Assembly: GCA_902728285.1 (NCBI GenBank)
Contig: CACVBU010000614.1
Span: 385,098-449,097, forward strand
Length of the DNA stretch: 64,000 nt
Origin: Clytia hemisphaerica
Lineage: Eukaryota > Cnidaria > Hydrozoa > Leptothecata > Clytiidae
Reading direction: 5' to 3'
In this document: piece by piece, positions 10,165-20,878 of the stretch
Numbering within the stretch: position 1 is the stretch's first letter
Layout: the number at the start of each line of letters is the position of its first letter
Program-made: the position numbers and the translations under genes
Notes under the pieces: model-generated
The model's database searches: none
The model's input: only the letters and a program-made list of their open reading frames with translations
What the model was told of the DNA's origin: nothing

Positions 10165-10460
10165 TACTCTTAGGTTCCAAATAAACGGGCCCCCCCGCTT
10201 GTTAATTTTTCGAAAATTTTGCAGCCCCCCCGGACATTATTAGGACCCCCCCGTTTATTAATCTCTAAGAATATTTTCAGCTGTCAAAGAGAAGGCCCCT
10301 TATTTTGCTCTAAATAGCCTGATTTTAGCCTATTTTTACCTTATTTTTGGGTTTCAGAAATACAATTTCCAACCCCCCCGGCAATTAGGTCCCCCCCGTT
10401 TATTAAAATCTAGAAAATATTCCACCCCCCCCCCCCCCGTTTATTTGGAACCTAAGAGTA
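10165..10460. mobile_element. C-run MITE with 24-bp perfect TIRs and TA target site
   Basis: The left end TACTCTTAGGTTCCAAATAA is repeated exactly in reverse complement at the right end (to 10460), and both edges carry TA, as in Tc1/mariner-type insertions. The inside has several CCCCCC(C) runs next to CGTTTATT or CGCTTGTT. The element at 18041-18286 has related ends and interior. Confidence 0.85.
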
Positions 10461-11322
10461 TATCGCCGGCCTAGATCAACAAAGCCTTAAGTCCATTTTT
10501 GACAATTTTGAGTTATGACCATAGTGGTCATTTATGGGGTGATTTCTTTCAAAAAAATGGCTTAAGTCCACCAAAAACCAACCCAAAGTGCCCTTTTTTG
10601 CAGGTAAAAAAAAAATAAGGATTTTGTGTATGACTATTTTTTAATGAGCTAAAAAGCCTTAAGTCCTATGGAGTTAGATCAAAAAGGCCTTATGTCCATA
10701 GGAACAGAAAATATGGACTTAAGGCTTTTTATGAGATAAAAAAATTATACGTTATGTCCAAAATGATGAGCTATTATGGACTTAAGGTATTTATAATTCA
10801 TAAATTCATAGGCTTTCTTAAGTACACTTTTCTAAAAAATAACAAGGTTAAGTATGAAAGGTCTTTGTAACTAAATTTGGTAATTTGGTCAAGAGATTAT
10901 ATACTATTTTTTATTCCTTAGTATGGAATTTTTCAAACTGTTTCAAAGATTTTGTCTGTTTTCTTGAAACCTGCTCAAGTCTATCTATGTTTTCTATTAG
11001 TCAAACTGAATGATTTTTCACATCAATTATTATAGGTTTAAAATTTATTATAAAGAAGGGGATGGATGGGTTTATAAAAGGGTAGTCATCCCCACCGAGA
11101 AGAATCCTTGTTAGATAATTGAAATCGAACCCTGTCTAAAAATTTTCGAACCCTGTCTAAAAATTTTCCAACCCCTACCGCACTAACCCGGTGAGAATCT
11201 TTCAGACAGTGGGGATAAAATATAACAGCTACGTGCCAGCAGAGATTTCATAATTTATATGGGTTGTGAATTCAAATTTTATTGTTTATAGCTTGAATAC
11301 CCAAAGGGGATTTCCAAAAATT

Positions 11323-11366
11323 TGTCGATATTGTTAAAGCTAAAAGTATATGTGTCAACTTCATCA
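11323..11366 (+). repeat. 5' LTR of the decayed copia element, internally deleted
   Basis: This keeps the first 14 bp (TGTCGATATTGTTA) and the last about 29 bp (GCTAAAAGTATATGTGTCAA...) of the 3' LTR. About 76 bp present in the 3' copy are missing. Confidence 0.75.
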
Positions 11367-11367
11367 A

Positions 11368-11380
11368 TGGTAGCAGAAAG
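11368..11380 (+). other. Primer-binding site for initiator tRNA-Met
   Basis: TGGTAGCAGA lies one base after the 5' LTR. It is complementary to the 3' end (...TCTGCTACCA) of animal initiator tRNA-Met, and the intact copia element uses the same site. Confidence 0.75.
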
Positions 11381-11383
11381 GCT

Positions 11384-12108
11384 ATGAAGATTAAGACACC
11401 AGAGTACAAAAGTGGTTACTATGAGAGATATCGGATTGAACTCGAAGCGTGGCGAGAAATTACCGACCTAGAAGCAGAGAAACAGGGCATAGCTATAGCC
11501 CTCACACTCCCAGAAGATGATGAAAGTGGAATTCGAGAGAAAGTTTTTGATGAGCTGTCTATAACTGACTTAAAAGGACAAGATGGTTTGGACAAATTAC
11601 TGAGATTTATGGATAAAAAGTTAAAGAAGGACGATCTTGCTGACAGCTGGGAGAAATTCAGCACTTTTGAAGAATACGAGAAAAGGAACAGTCTATTACT
11701 GAATACATTTCCAAATTCGATCAGAACTATAACAAAATGTCGAAAAAAGGAATGACCTTCCCTTCAGAAATACTTGCATTCAAGCTGTTGAAACAAGCCA
11801 ATTTGGGCAATGAAGAGAGACTTCTAGTGTTAACTGGAATGGATTACAAAAACAAGAAAGAACTTTATGAACAAGCGAAACTTTCTTTAAAAAAGTTTAA
11901 AGGGGACCAAGTCTCTGAAATTTCCAATGGTGTGAAAGCAGCAAATCTTGAAACTGTTTGCTTAACGGAAGATGAAGTCTTGTATACAAATCACCGACAA
12001 CAAAACAACAACGGAAGACGTGGCCGTGGCAGTTATCGTGGAGGTGCTCATCGTGGAGGTGCTAATCGAGGTGCTTATCGAGGAGGTGCTCGTTCCAGAC
12101 CACAATAA
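11384..12108 (+). pseudogene. copia gag, broken by a frameshift and a nonsense codon
   Basis: From ATG 11384 the product resembles the Gag start of the intact element (Y-E-R-Y-R...W-R-E-I-T-D-L-E-A-E-K-Q-G-I-A). A one-base shift near 11690 moves homology to the frame of 11737-12108, which contains F-L-L/K-L-L-K-Q-A-N-L-G and ends in an R-G-G-rich RNA-binding tail (R-G-R-G-S-Y-R-G-G). TAA at 12106-12108 interrupts the frame; the same frame continues after it into the zinc knuckle. In this family Gag packages element RNA into particles. Confidence 0.75.
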
Positions 12109-12252
12109 AATTGGCAGCAGCAAGAATCTGATTCTACACGTCCTTCCAGAAAGATTAATCCAAAGAACTCTGAAGGGAAACTATTGACATGTGCAAGCTG
12201 TGGTTCATATAGACACTTACTTCCTGAATGTCCAGACAGCTGGGACTGCTAA
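12109..12252 (+). pseudogene. copia nucleocapsid zinc knuckle
   Basis: In frame with the gag remnant, after its nonsense codon, lies C-A-S-C-G-S-Y-R-H-L-L-P-E-C (12190-12231), a perfect C-x2-C-x4-H-x4-C knuckle. TGA follows shortly, near 12250. All four metal ligands are intact although the frame is broken on both sides. Confidence 0.75.
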
Positions 12253-12289
12253 AGCTGCTAAAACTAACAAAAACAATTCACAAGAATTC

Positions 12290-12560
12290 TGTCTCTATAC
12301 TGGAGCAGATACATCCAAACCAGATAATGCACTTCTTCGCTCAGAAGCTGCATTTTGTGCCGTGCTTGACTGTGCTTGTTCGAGCACACAGTTTGTGGAA
12401 CATCCTGGTTTCAGAACTATACTCAAATGCTCAATGAAGAGGAGAAGAAGAAAATCAAGCAGTTCACTGGAGGCAGACTGTTCAAGTTTGGCGGTGGTGA
12501 AGTTCTTTCCTCAATTGCCTGTTATGAAATCCCTGCGTATCTTGCGTATCTTGCGTATCT
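12290..12560 (+). pseudogene. copia protease remnant with altered active-site triad
   Basis: The stretch F-C-A-V-L-D-C-A-C-S-S-T at about 12353-12390 aligns with the protease start of the intact element (T-A-V-L-D-S-G-C-T-K). The catalytic D-S-G is here D-C-A. A shift near 12390 moves homology to another frame (V-C-G-T-S-W-F). Homology stops near 12560, and the zinc-binding and D-D-E parts of integrase are absent. Confidence 0.6.
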
Positions 12561-12564
12561 GAGC

Positions 12565-12945
12565 AGATCTTCAACAATGGCGATCGAGTGTTCTACATGC
12601 GTGAAGGTTCAAAGAAATGGCTTGGCCCAGCCAAAGTGGTGTTTCAAGATGGCAAAGTGATATTTATTCGTCACGGAGGAATAATGGTTCGTGTTTCTCC
12701 AAATCGTCTCATAAAAGCACCAGAGGATCCAACACTTACACCAATGGAAAACAATGCCAAATCGCGTGGAGAAGAATTTGAGCTGCCAATACAGACACCA
12801 ATATCAATCATAAACCCTTGGTTGAAGTTTTGTCAAAACATGATGGATCCAGATCAAAAACATTCACTGAGGGAGATGTTAGTATCAATAAAAGAACCGC
12901 CAGAGGTGATAACGATCCACCAAATCCAGACGAATCAATAAGACC
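12565..12945 (+). pseudogene. copia region between integrase and RT
   Basis: The frame of 12588-12941 reads V-F-Y-M-R-E-G-S-K-K-W-L-G-P-A-K-V, equivalent to V-Y-Y-K-R-K-N-D-P-K-W-K-G-P-G-T-V after the integrase of the intact element, and then V-R-V-S-P-N-R-L. It directly follows the protease remnant, so the whole integrase core (about 300 residues) was deleted. Confidence 0.7.
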
Positions 12946-13294
12946 AGCAACACCAACAACAAGACAAGGACCGTTATTATCTGCGTCTCCAACAGTTAAT
13001 GATGCAATCTCAGTTCAATCAGCATTCCAGAAAAAAGCCACATCATCTCAACAATCGCCTATCATCTCTTCCAAAGCTTCACCTAAAGATTCTACATCCA
13101 AACGTTCATCGAGAAATTCATCAATAACAGCTCCATCACCAAAAGATTCAACACGTCAAACTGTGAAATTTCAAGACTCATCCTTAGAAACATCCACATC
13201 AAGAACAAAACAGACAGCAAAGAACCAGACGTTTCCAAAGAAGGGTGAACCATCTCAATCAAGCAATCATCAGAGTGGCAGTCTGCAAAGGTAA
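12818..13294 (+). pseudogene. copia Ser/Thr/Gln-rich linker before RT
   Basis: Low-complexity frame rich in Ser, Thr, Pro and Lys, at the position of the acidic, hydrophilic linker of the intact element. It ends as the RT-proximal V-I-S-R-A-G-K-A-N-G-K block begins in another frame near 13290. Confidence 0.5.
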
Positions 13295-15210
13295 TAAGTC
13301 GTGCTGGTAAAGCCAATGGGAAGTTCAAAAGCTGGTTCAACCTGGAAAGCTCAGAAGACCAATCTCCGATGGCTATTGATTTAGAAAAATGTGAGTGGAA
13401 GCAAATTCCTGATGCTCCTGAAGAAGTCAATATTGTTATCATACCAAAGAATCAACAACAAACACCTGACTGTGAACGAGCAAAGCTGGAGGAGATTGAG
13501 AAGCTCAAACAATTCAATACCTTTTCAGTACCTTATTGGAACTAATTTTCGCGGGTTTTAATTTTGGCGTTTTTCGTGGTTTTTCGTCAAAATCGCGAAA
13601 ATTTGATCCCGCGAAAAATTTTGAGAGTTGAAAACCGCGAAAATTAATTCCCGCGAAATACAATTTTTTCCAATTTTATCGAAAAATTTGAAAAATCCCT
13701 AGGAAAATGAAGGAAATTTGTCCAAAAAAGGGCAAAACCGCGAAAATTAAAACCCGCGAAATGCAATTTTTCGGATATTTTTTTTCGACCGCGAAAATTA
13801 GTTCCCGCGAAAATTAGTTCCAATAAGGTAGTTAAAGACGAAGGTCAATTTCGTATATCAACAACATGGGTGTTATGGGAGAAGAATGGTGGTGTCTGAG
13901 CACGTCTTGTTGCAAGAGGCTGTGAGGAATCATTCAAAGAAAGGACAGACTCACCCACAGTTTCAAAGAATGTCCTGCGAACATTTCTGGCAATTGTGCC
14001 AAACACGAATTGGGATGTCAAGACAACTGATATCAAATCTGCATTTTTGCAAGGAAAAACAATCTCAAGGGAAATACATGTGTCTTCTCCAAAAGAAACT
14101 AAGTTGAAAGGAAAACTTTGGAAACTACAGAAGTGTCTCTATGGGTTAAACGACGCAGCCCGACAATTCTACGCAAGTGTTGCAGATGAGTTAACAAAGC
14201 AAGGATGTATACAATCAATTTTGGATCCAGTAGTCTTCTACTACAAGTTAAACGATTCTCTCCAAGGATTCATTGTGTGCCATGTTGATGATTTTCTCCA
14301 TGCTGGAAACAATCGATTTGAGACGGACATTCAAACCACTTCACCAAAGATTTCATGCTGGAAGATGTGAAGAAGAAACATTCAACTATGTTGGTTTTCA
14401 CCTGACTCAAACATCAGATGGCATCACTATCTCCCAAAATGATTATGTTCAAAGTTTACCAGATGTTCAAATATCACCAGAACGAATGTCTCAAAAATGT
14501 GAAAAGTTAACTCCTGAAGAAACAACAACATTCAGAGCTTTGGTTGGCAAACTTAATTGGGCTGTTCAAGGATCAAGACCAGACTTCGCCTTCCACGTTG
14601 TCTATTTCAGTACAAAATTTAATGATGCAACAGTCAACGATCTAATACAACTAAAGAAATGTATCAGAAAACTGAAAGAGAGTTCCTGTGAAGTGATGTT
14701 TCCAACCCTTGGTCACCCAGGATCCTGGGGTATCACAGTGTTTTCAGATGCTGCACATGCTAACCTCAATGGTGTGAACAGTACGTCTGGTCATATTGTC
14801 TTTCTCACTGGAGAAAACCGACGTTTTGTATCGCTCTCGTGGAGTTGCAACAAGATCAAACGTGTGGTACGTTCTTCCTTGGCAGCAGAAGCATTGAGCT
14901 TACAAGAAGGACTCGAGGATGGTTTCTATCACCAATCTATGATACAGGAGCTATTTGGCAAAAATTGTGCAACCAACAACAAGGCTTACACCGACAGTAA
15001 AAGCCTCACTGAAGCCATAAACTCCACAAAGCTAGTTGATGACAAGAGATTACGTATTGATATTGGTGCCATCAAGGAATCTATTCATGAAGCATGAAGC
15101 CGACGTTCGCTGGTGTCCAGGATCAAAACAGCTGGCAAACTGCTTGAAGAAAAAAGGTGCCCAATCGAATGACCTTCTCCGTGTTATCCAAACAGGTCGC
15201 CTGGATTGAA
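13280..15210 (+). pseudogene. copia reverse transcriptase and RNase H, broken
   Basis: Pieces in several frames cover the whole RT-RNase H region. V-I-S-R-A-G-K-A-N-G-K lies at about 13290. A MITE interrupts at 13531-13828. Then come D-I-K-S-A-F-L-Q-G-K (13996-14370 frame), L-Y-G-L-N-D-A-A-R and H-V-D-D-F, the catalytic aspartate pair. A frameshift near 14345 leads into 14342-15097, with F-S-D-A-A-H-A-N-L, S-S-L-A-A-E-A and T-D-S-K-S-L of RNase H. A last shift near 15095 leads to W-C-P-G-S-K-Q-L-A-N-C-L-K-K-K-G and a TGA at 15208-15210. Most catalytic residues survive, but no single frame does. RT and RNase H copy element RNA into DNA in the particle. Confidence 0.8.
13531..13828. mobile_element. 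TA-flanked MITE inside the copia RT
   Basis: CCTTATTGGAACTAATTTTC at the left is repeated in reverse complement at the right, and TA flanks both ends (13529-13530, 13829-13830). The interior is rich in CGCGAAAATT. RT sequence is continuous across the site if the element and one TA are ignored, which fixes the borders. Confidence 0.9.
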
Positions 15211-15657
15211 TGATGAGACTTTATACACAAAATGTTGTTATTCTTATTGGTGATGATTTTTTAGTGACAGCGAATGTTCGAATTCTCGCTATTTTCTATT
15301 AACATTGTGACATTTTCTTTACAACGAATGTTGAAATTCTCGTTGTCCATTAACATTGTTGATCTTGTTGATCGTGATACAATAAAAGACCTTAACTCAT
15401 GTTGATTAAACATGTCTCACGTAACAGTTGTTACATCACCATAGACATTGATCATTTTATTACATGGTCATGATTCATTTTGAACATTAAAAAAAAAAAA
15501 AGGAAGATCCTTCAATGGTTGGGATCATGCCTTTACTTTTATAGTTTTTGTTAGTTTTTATTTTTCACATTTTTATCCTACTGTTTACATTTCTTTTTAT
15601 TTTCTAGTTTTTAGAGTTAGTATTTTCTATATCAAACATTCAAGAAACTAGTATGAA

Positions 15658-15777
15658 TGTCGATATTGTTACTAACATATTTTATCTTTTGTTCTTATAG
15701 AGTAGATTAAGAGAGAGGGCTTGGTCCCCAAAATATATATTATACGAAAGCTAAAAGTATATGTGTCAACTTCATCA
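15658..15777 (+). repeat. 3' LTR of the decayed copia element
   Basis: 120 bp starting TGTCGATATTGTTAC and ending ACTTCATCA. AAATT follows directly, matching the five bases before the 5' LTR. About 450 bp of AT-rich untranslated sequence lie between the pol stop and this LTR. Confidence 0.7.
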
Positions 15778-15961
15778 AAATTTTAACGTTTTTCCCAATG
15801 GGGATGAGAGTTTAGTATAATTTACCAATGGGGATGGTTTTCATACTATTTTTCTCACCAGGGACAAAGTTTTGGCTGATTATTGCAGTGGGTGGGGGTC
15901 CCACCGGGTCTGTGAGAAGGGGGTGTCTTACCTGAGTTTTTATTGTATGTTAGTATTAATA

Positions 15962-16283
15962 AAGTACTACTGTTCTTGACAGTAATCACTATGGGAGATC
16001 CAATATTGTATTCTGTAGTTAGTAAAGGAAACCTAGTCAAGTCCAAGCAAGCCTATAAATAAATCAGAAAGGTCAGGACAAAAAAGCCTTATGTCCGATA
16101 TTGTCCATTATTTTGTTACAAAAATTCTTTATGTTATAGTGTAGTAGTCCTATTATTGACAGTAATCACTATGGGGGATCCAATATTGTATTCTGTTACT
16201 CTAGGAAACCTTGGTTAAGTCCAAGCAAGCCTACGAATAAATCACAAACTTCAGGACAAAAAAGCCTAATGTCCAATTATCCA
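15962..16283. repeat. Tandem duplication (unit about 178 bp)
   Basis: Two direct copies, starting near 15965 and 16143, share TTGACAGTAATCACTATGGG, ATCCAATATTGTATTCTG, AAGTCCAAGCAAGCCTA and TCAGGACAAAAAAGCCT. They lie inside the right part of the 10463-16478 TIR element. Confidence 0.8.
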
Positions 16284-16654
16284 TTATAAGTGGTCTTGTG
16301 ATCAATGTCTGTTTATGAAAATTTTACCTCAAAAGTATACTTATTAGAGCTACAACATACCAAAAAATCAGTTTCCAGCATCAAGTCAAAAGGAAATGAA
16401 ACAGAAACCAATATTTCAAATGTGATTATCTCAAAATGACAAAAATGGACTTAAGCCTTTGTTGATCTAGGCCGGCGATATACCTTTTAAGGGGTTTTTA
16501 TATTTATTTTTAGTAAATAAAATCTTGTTTTTATATGCAATTTTTAATTTTAAGTTTATTTTTAAGACAGATACATATATTTTTTATCACTATTTATTTG
16601 CCTTATATTTATATTCCTTTCTAGATAATATTTGTGAGAATAGGTTTTGTAATC

Positions 16655-16975
16655 CAAGCGTACATCGATAGATTCGATAATCTTGAGTAATCGATAAACA
16701 ATCGATAAGTAATTGATGGATTAGATATCGATTAACCGATAGAATCGATAGGTAATCAAACCTTCAAAAAATCTTGAGTAACAATCAGCGATTGATTATT
16801 TCCAAGCTATCGATTACTTATCGATCACATATCGACTACATACAACTTATCGATTACTTATCAATCATGTATCGATTGTTAAAAATCATCGATTACTTAT
16901 CGTTAATGCATTGATTACTTATCAATTATTTACTTATCTTCAATCACGTATCGTTATTGATTATATATCGATCGT
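16655..16975. repeat. ATCGAT-rich simple repeat
   Basis: Dense, irregular copies of ATCGATNA, such as ATCGATTACTTATCGAT. There is no fixed unit length and no coding sense. Confidence 0.7.
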
Positions 16976-16984
16976 GACCGACTT

Positions 16985-17179
16985 AGCCATTTGTACACCA
17001 GCCCTTATTCCACCAACGATTCCACCTAACAGCATATTCAAAGAACATAAAACTTACTGCTAGTTCCTGCAGAGATATCGAAAAATTCCTCTGGGGTCTC
17101 CGTCTGACTGAAACCAACACAAACTGGGGCTCATTCAGAGTTCTCACAAGCCGATACCGATTCTCCATAAACCCGCAAT
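16985..17179 (+). other. Open stretch of about 65 codons, unrecognised
   Basis: A stop-free frame without a good start reads ...S-S-C-R-D-I-E-K-F-L-W-G-L-R-L-T-E-T-N and ends at TGA 17177-17179. Local base composition is more balanced than around it. It could be an old TE or exon remnant; no family is recognised. The rest of 16480-17790 is AT-rich with no feature seen. Confidence 0.2.
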
Positions 17180-18040
17180 CTTGACTCCAAGTAAAGGGTT
17201 TTTCTTAGGAGAAGAGCGTGGATTCTAGACTCTTCGAACCAGGGCTGGCCTCCTCACTCCTACTGTAATTTTCCGGTGCATTTTTGTGTCGACAACTTGG
17301 TGTGACAAGAGCGCGAGAAAATTCAAAGGCCTTCTGAAGCCATTTGAAATTTCTGAAAGTTGAGTGAACATCAAAATTTACAATTTCTAATTATGGAGCA
17401 GAGAAAGAGTTTCGCGTGCTAATACTTTGGGAAGTTGCTTTTCATATGATTATGAAGTGAGTGTCTTGTTATGATTTTTAAGCGATCGAGCCGAGGGGTC
17501 CCTTTAAGAAAAAGCTAAAAAATAATTCCAAAAAAACACTTCCAAAGACATATAGAGTAGCAGCAAAAAGTAGAATGGAAGATAGGAAATAGAAAAAATA
17601 GTGGAGAGTTATTTACCATCCATCCAACACCTAACACCTAACAAAAGGTATATTGTGGGCATGCATGTACATGCATGGCACTTCCTTCATAAACCAGATG
17701 TCTGAGATTACTCTATCTACCATCTTGAAAATAAAAAAACCCGCGAAGTGGAATAAAAAAAGGCGGGAAAAGTTATCTGAGTACCTTAATATCGGCCTTT
17801 TTTACACCGGCCCTTATTGGTCTTATTTTTGGGCCAATATTGTGCAATTCTAACCTAAATTGGCTTTAATTATTTCTCAATTTAAAGGATTTTAGGTATG
17901 ATTCGAAGACGAAAATTATCCATTGTTTTATGTACTACATATTCAAAACTTCAGTGAAATATTCATAATTTAAAAATATATTTAAAAGCCAGTGATTTTC
18001 GATGGAATTTTCAACGGTCATAATTTACTAGTTTGAAGCA

Positions 18041-18286
18041 TACTCTCGGGTACCTAATAGCCGGGGGGGGGGCCCGCTAATTAATTTTTCGAAAATTTTC
18101 CACCCAGGACATTCTTATTCCAACCCCCCCGCTTATTGATATTTGGGAAATTTTTTTTTGAAAGTTCCCTCTTTTGCCCTAATTCTGCTGTATCAGCCTC
18201 CTTTTCGAACATTTTCCACCCAGGACATTTTTATTCCAACCCCCCTGCTTATTCCAAACCCCCCGGCTATTAGGTACCCGAGAGTA
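18041..18286. mobile_element. G/C-run MITE with TA target site
   Basis: TACTCTCGGGTACCTAATAG at the left is perfectly inverted at the right, ending AGAGTA. Interior C runs and GCTTATT blocks resemble the 10165-10460 MITE, and the ends follow the same pattern (CTCTYRGGTWCCWAATA). It is a diverged relative. Confidence 0.85.
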
Positions 18287-18344
18287 AGTAGCAGTCAGTT
18301 TAATGCAAAATCTCGTATTACCATATGTGGAAGAAACCATTGCC

Positions 18345-18649
18345 CCCGGGGGGGGGTACTACCCTTGTCGACCGACGGGGGTGCTCCGCCGAGGTTCGAA
18401 AAATGGACCCTACGTCGGACTCGAAATTTGCGAAAAAAGTGACCCTGAATGGGACTGAAATTCCAAAATTTTCTCAAATTTTCTACTTTTTCCCCGAATT
18501 TTCCAAAAATAGGCACCCTACGAGGGACTAATATTTCTATTTTGGTGTTTTTGCGACCCTACCAGGGACTCGTGGAGGTTAAAAAAGGTACCCTGACCAG
18601 CGGAGCATCCCCGTAACCCATTTTGCCCTAGTACCCCCCCCCCCCCGGG
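18345..18649. mobile_element. MITE with GGGG-run TIRs and 8-bp TSD
   Basis: CCCGGGGGGGGGTACTA opens the element and its complement, TAGTACCCCCCCCCCCCCGG, closes it. CCATTGCC is found directly on both sides (18337-18344, 18650-18657). An 8-bp TSD is the signature of the hAT superfamily. No transposase inside. Confidence 0.8.
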
Positions 18650-19204
18650 CCATTGCCTAATGTTATATAAATGTTCTACATCACATATATAATGCGCATA
18701 CGTAAACTAAAACCACAAGTGATTACTATTACACGCGATGATATACAACGAAATGAAGACATAGGGGTGATCACTCTTAACGGTCGGGGATGTTAAGGTA
18801 TCTTATAAGAAACATTTTTTATAGGAATATCGATGTTTTATAAGAAACACTTTATATAAATATCGATGTTTATGATGTAATTATATGGTTGTATGGTACA
18901 TTTTAGCTTAGATTTGTAAGCGACGAGCGGGGCGATACACCCGTAATAACCCCGCTTTTTTGTAATCGCCCTGATGTAAACAAGAATTTCTATTGGTTGA
19001 AAAGTATCGTACGATATCTTCAGAGCATTTTGATTGGTTAACAAAATATTGCACAAAATTTTTAAGCAAATCTAGATAAGACTGTCAATCAAATGTTTGC
19101 TATAGTTTCGAATGTTTTTATAAGTTTCGAAAAAAAAAAACAATTGATTGTTCTTCAATTCTTTTTTCGACCATATAATTAACGCGGAATAACATGGTAT
19201 TCTC

Positions 19205-19627
19205 GGGTGATTTTGGATTATGTAATAACCCCTCGTTTCATTGAAAACATTTCTAAATAGCCCTCCCTACGTCGAGGGGTAAATCACTAAAAATTAGGTG
19301 TACGAGATTTTGATTTCTTTTTGATTTTTGATTTCTTTTTTATTTCTTTTTGATTTTTGATTTTTTTTTGATTTCTTTTTGATTTTTGATTTCTTTTTGA
19401 TTTCCTTTTGATTTCTGATTTCTTTTTGATTTCTTTTTGATTTCTGATTTCTTTTTGATTTTTATTTATTTTTTTTTTTTTTTTTGATTTTTGATTTCTT
19501 TTTGATTTCTTTTTGATTTTTCAAAAAGGTGTACGTGATTTTTTTCAGTGATTTACCCCTCGCCCTACGTTTGGGCTATCTTGAAATGTTTTCAATGAAC
19601 CTCGGGGTTATTAATCCCAAATCACCC
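19205..19627. mobile_element. TIR element with a T-rich (TTTGATTTCTTT)n centre
   Basis: About 90-bp inverted arms contain GGGTGATTT, AATAACCCC, CATTGAAAACATTTC and GAGGGGTAAATCACT. The centre (19310-19535) is a TTTGATTTCTTT-type simple repeat. No TSD is clear. Confidence 0.7.
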
Positions 19628-20161
19628 TCCAATCCATGTTTTTACTAGTACTAATCTTTACTATAGGAGATTTTTCATTGACCGTCCTAGTAGTCATTTT
19701 TACAAATTTTGGCGTTATCAACGGCCCGCCCTAATTGGCGTAAGCCCAAAATTAGACTGTGGCGTAATAAAGGCCGGCGTAAAAAGTGCCGAAAAGATAT
19801 GCGGTCTTTAGCCTGTTTACCAGTTTACCAAACTCTTCTTTACCAGGCAGGAACTATTGCAAATTAGGCTATGTTCGCCGATTCTGGCCTAACTTGGATA
19901 CGATGGCTTAATTAAGCCAGAAATTGTAGTAGCCTAATTTGGCTGTTTGGAACAAAGTTTTTTTGAAATTTAGCTCAAAATGTCAAATTCTTATTTATTC
20001 GAATAAGTTTTTTTTAGGTAAAATTTGAACGGGCGAAAATATTCAGTTTTTAGTACTGCGCATGCGTAATTTCACAGAAAAGCTAGATCTTATGCTAAAT
20101 CTTATGCAAAATTATGTTTACAATACAAATACAATCGAAATTATTTCAAGTTACTTTATGC

Positions 20162-20662
20162 GTACAAACTTTCGCGCGATTTTCGCGAAAGTAAATGTCT
20201 TTAAAGATTCTAGGAAGGACCATCCGCGAGCGATAAAACATGTCTCTAAAGCAAAGTTCGGATTATGTTTATTTACATTGATCTATTTTAGGCGTACAAA
20301 GTTTCGCGAGCAGAAACTTTCGCAACGCAAGGACAAAAAATCGTGAAATTAACGACATTTACTTTCGCGAATCTAACGGAAAAGTATTTTTTGCGAGCAT
20401 AAACTTTCGCGAATCAAGACGTAAAATTAAGAATTTTCACATGCCAAAATGGCTTAGAGGGACAATTACTTCTTGGATTGGCTTGAAACATTTGCAGGCT
20501 AAAAATAATGCCATTAAAGTTACATTTTTTATTCAAAGTTTAAAGTTTTACAGATTTTCTATTTTGTCAAGGATTTTTCGCGAATAGCCCTTCCTAGAAT
20601 TTTTGAAGACATATACTTTCGCAAAAATGGCTAAAATTCGCGAAAATCGTGAAAGTTTGTAC
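20162..20662. mobile_element. TIR element rich in TTTCGCGAA motifs
   Basis: GTACAAACTTTCGCG at the left pairs with CGTGAAAGTTTGTAC at the right, and the arms continue with AATTCTAGGAAGG/CCTTCCTAGAATT. Many TTTCGCGA palindromes lie inside. No TSD is clear. Confidence 0.65.
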
Positions 20663-20878
20663 CTGAACATATTACACTAGCCGGTACCCGGCGTCGCACG
20701 CCGGTTAAGGTGTAGTTGAACGCACTAAAAGTTAAGCTAAGGATGTTAAGCTGGCTTAAAAAAGCGATCAAAAAAATGTCTACAACGTTTAACTCTAACC
20801 TTACCCGGGTGTCTTATCATTAACTATATTTGGATCGTGTACTGCCCCCCCCCCCCGTGACATAATTTTTTGTTTAAG

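Larger units (their letters stand above)
11323..15777 (+). mobile_element. Decayed Ty1/copia LTR retrotransposon
   Basis: Bounded by a 5-bp TSD, AAATT (11318-11322 and 15778-15782). LTRs run 11323-11366 (internally deleted) and 15658-15777, both starting TGTCGATATTGTTA and ending ACTTCATCA. A primer-binding site follows the 5' LTR. The coding region has frameshifts, a nonsense codon, loss of the integrase core and a MITE insertion. It is related to the intact copia element at 38960-44157 (same domain order, same primer tRNA, similar Gag and RT) but has very different LTRs. Confidence 0.85.
10463..16478. mobile_element. TIR element interrupted by a copia retroelement
   Basis: TCGCCGGCCTAGATCAACAA at the left matches its complement at 16450-16478; arms continue imperfectly for about 50 bp, and TATA flanks both ends (TA or TATA target site). 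Without the copia element (11323-15777) it would be about 1.56 kb. The motif CTTAAGTCC, or its complement GGACTTAAG, recurs near both ends (for example about 10484, 10563, 10669, 10716 and 16447), like subterminal transposase-binding repeats. No transposase frame is seen. Confidence 0.7.
17790..19793. mobile_element. Possible 2-kb TIR element hosting three MITEs
   Basis: TATCGGCCTTTTTTACACCG at the left resembles the complement of the right edge (CGGCGTAAAAAGTGCCGA), and a second block TTTTTGGGCCAAT pairs with GCCCAAAATTAG further in. The arms are diverged and no TSD was found. Elements at 18041-18286, 18345-18649 and 19205-19627 lie inside. Confidence 0.35.
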
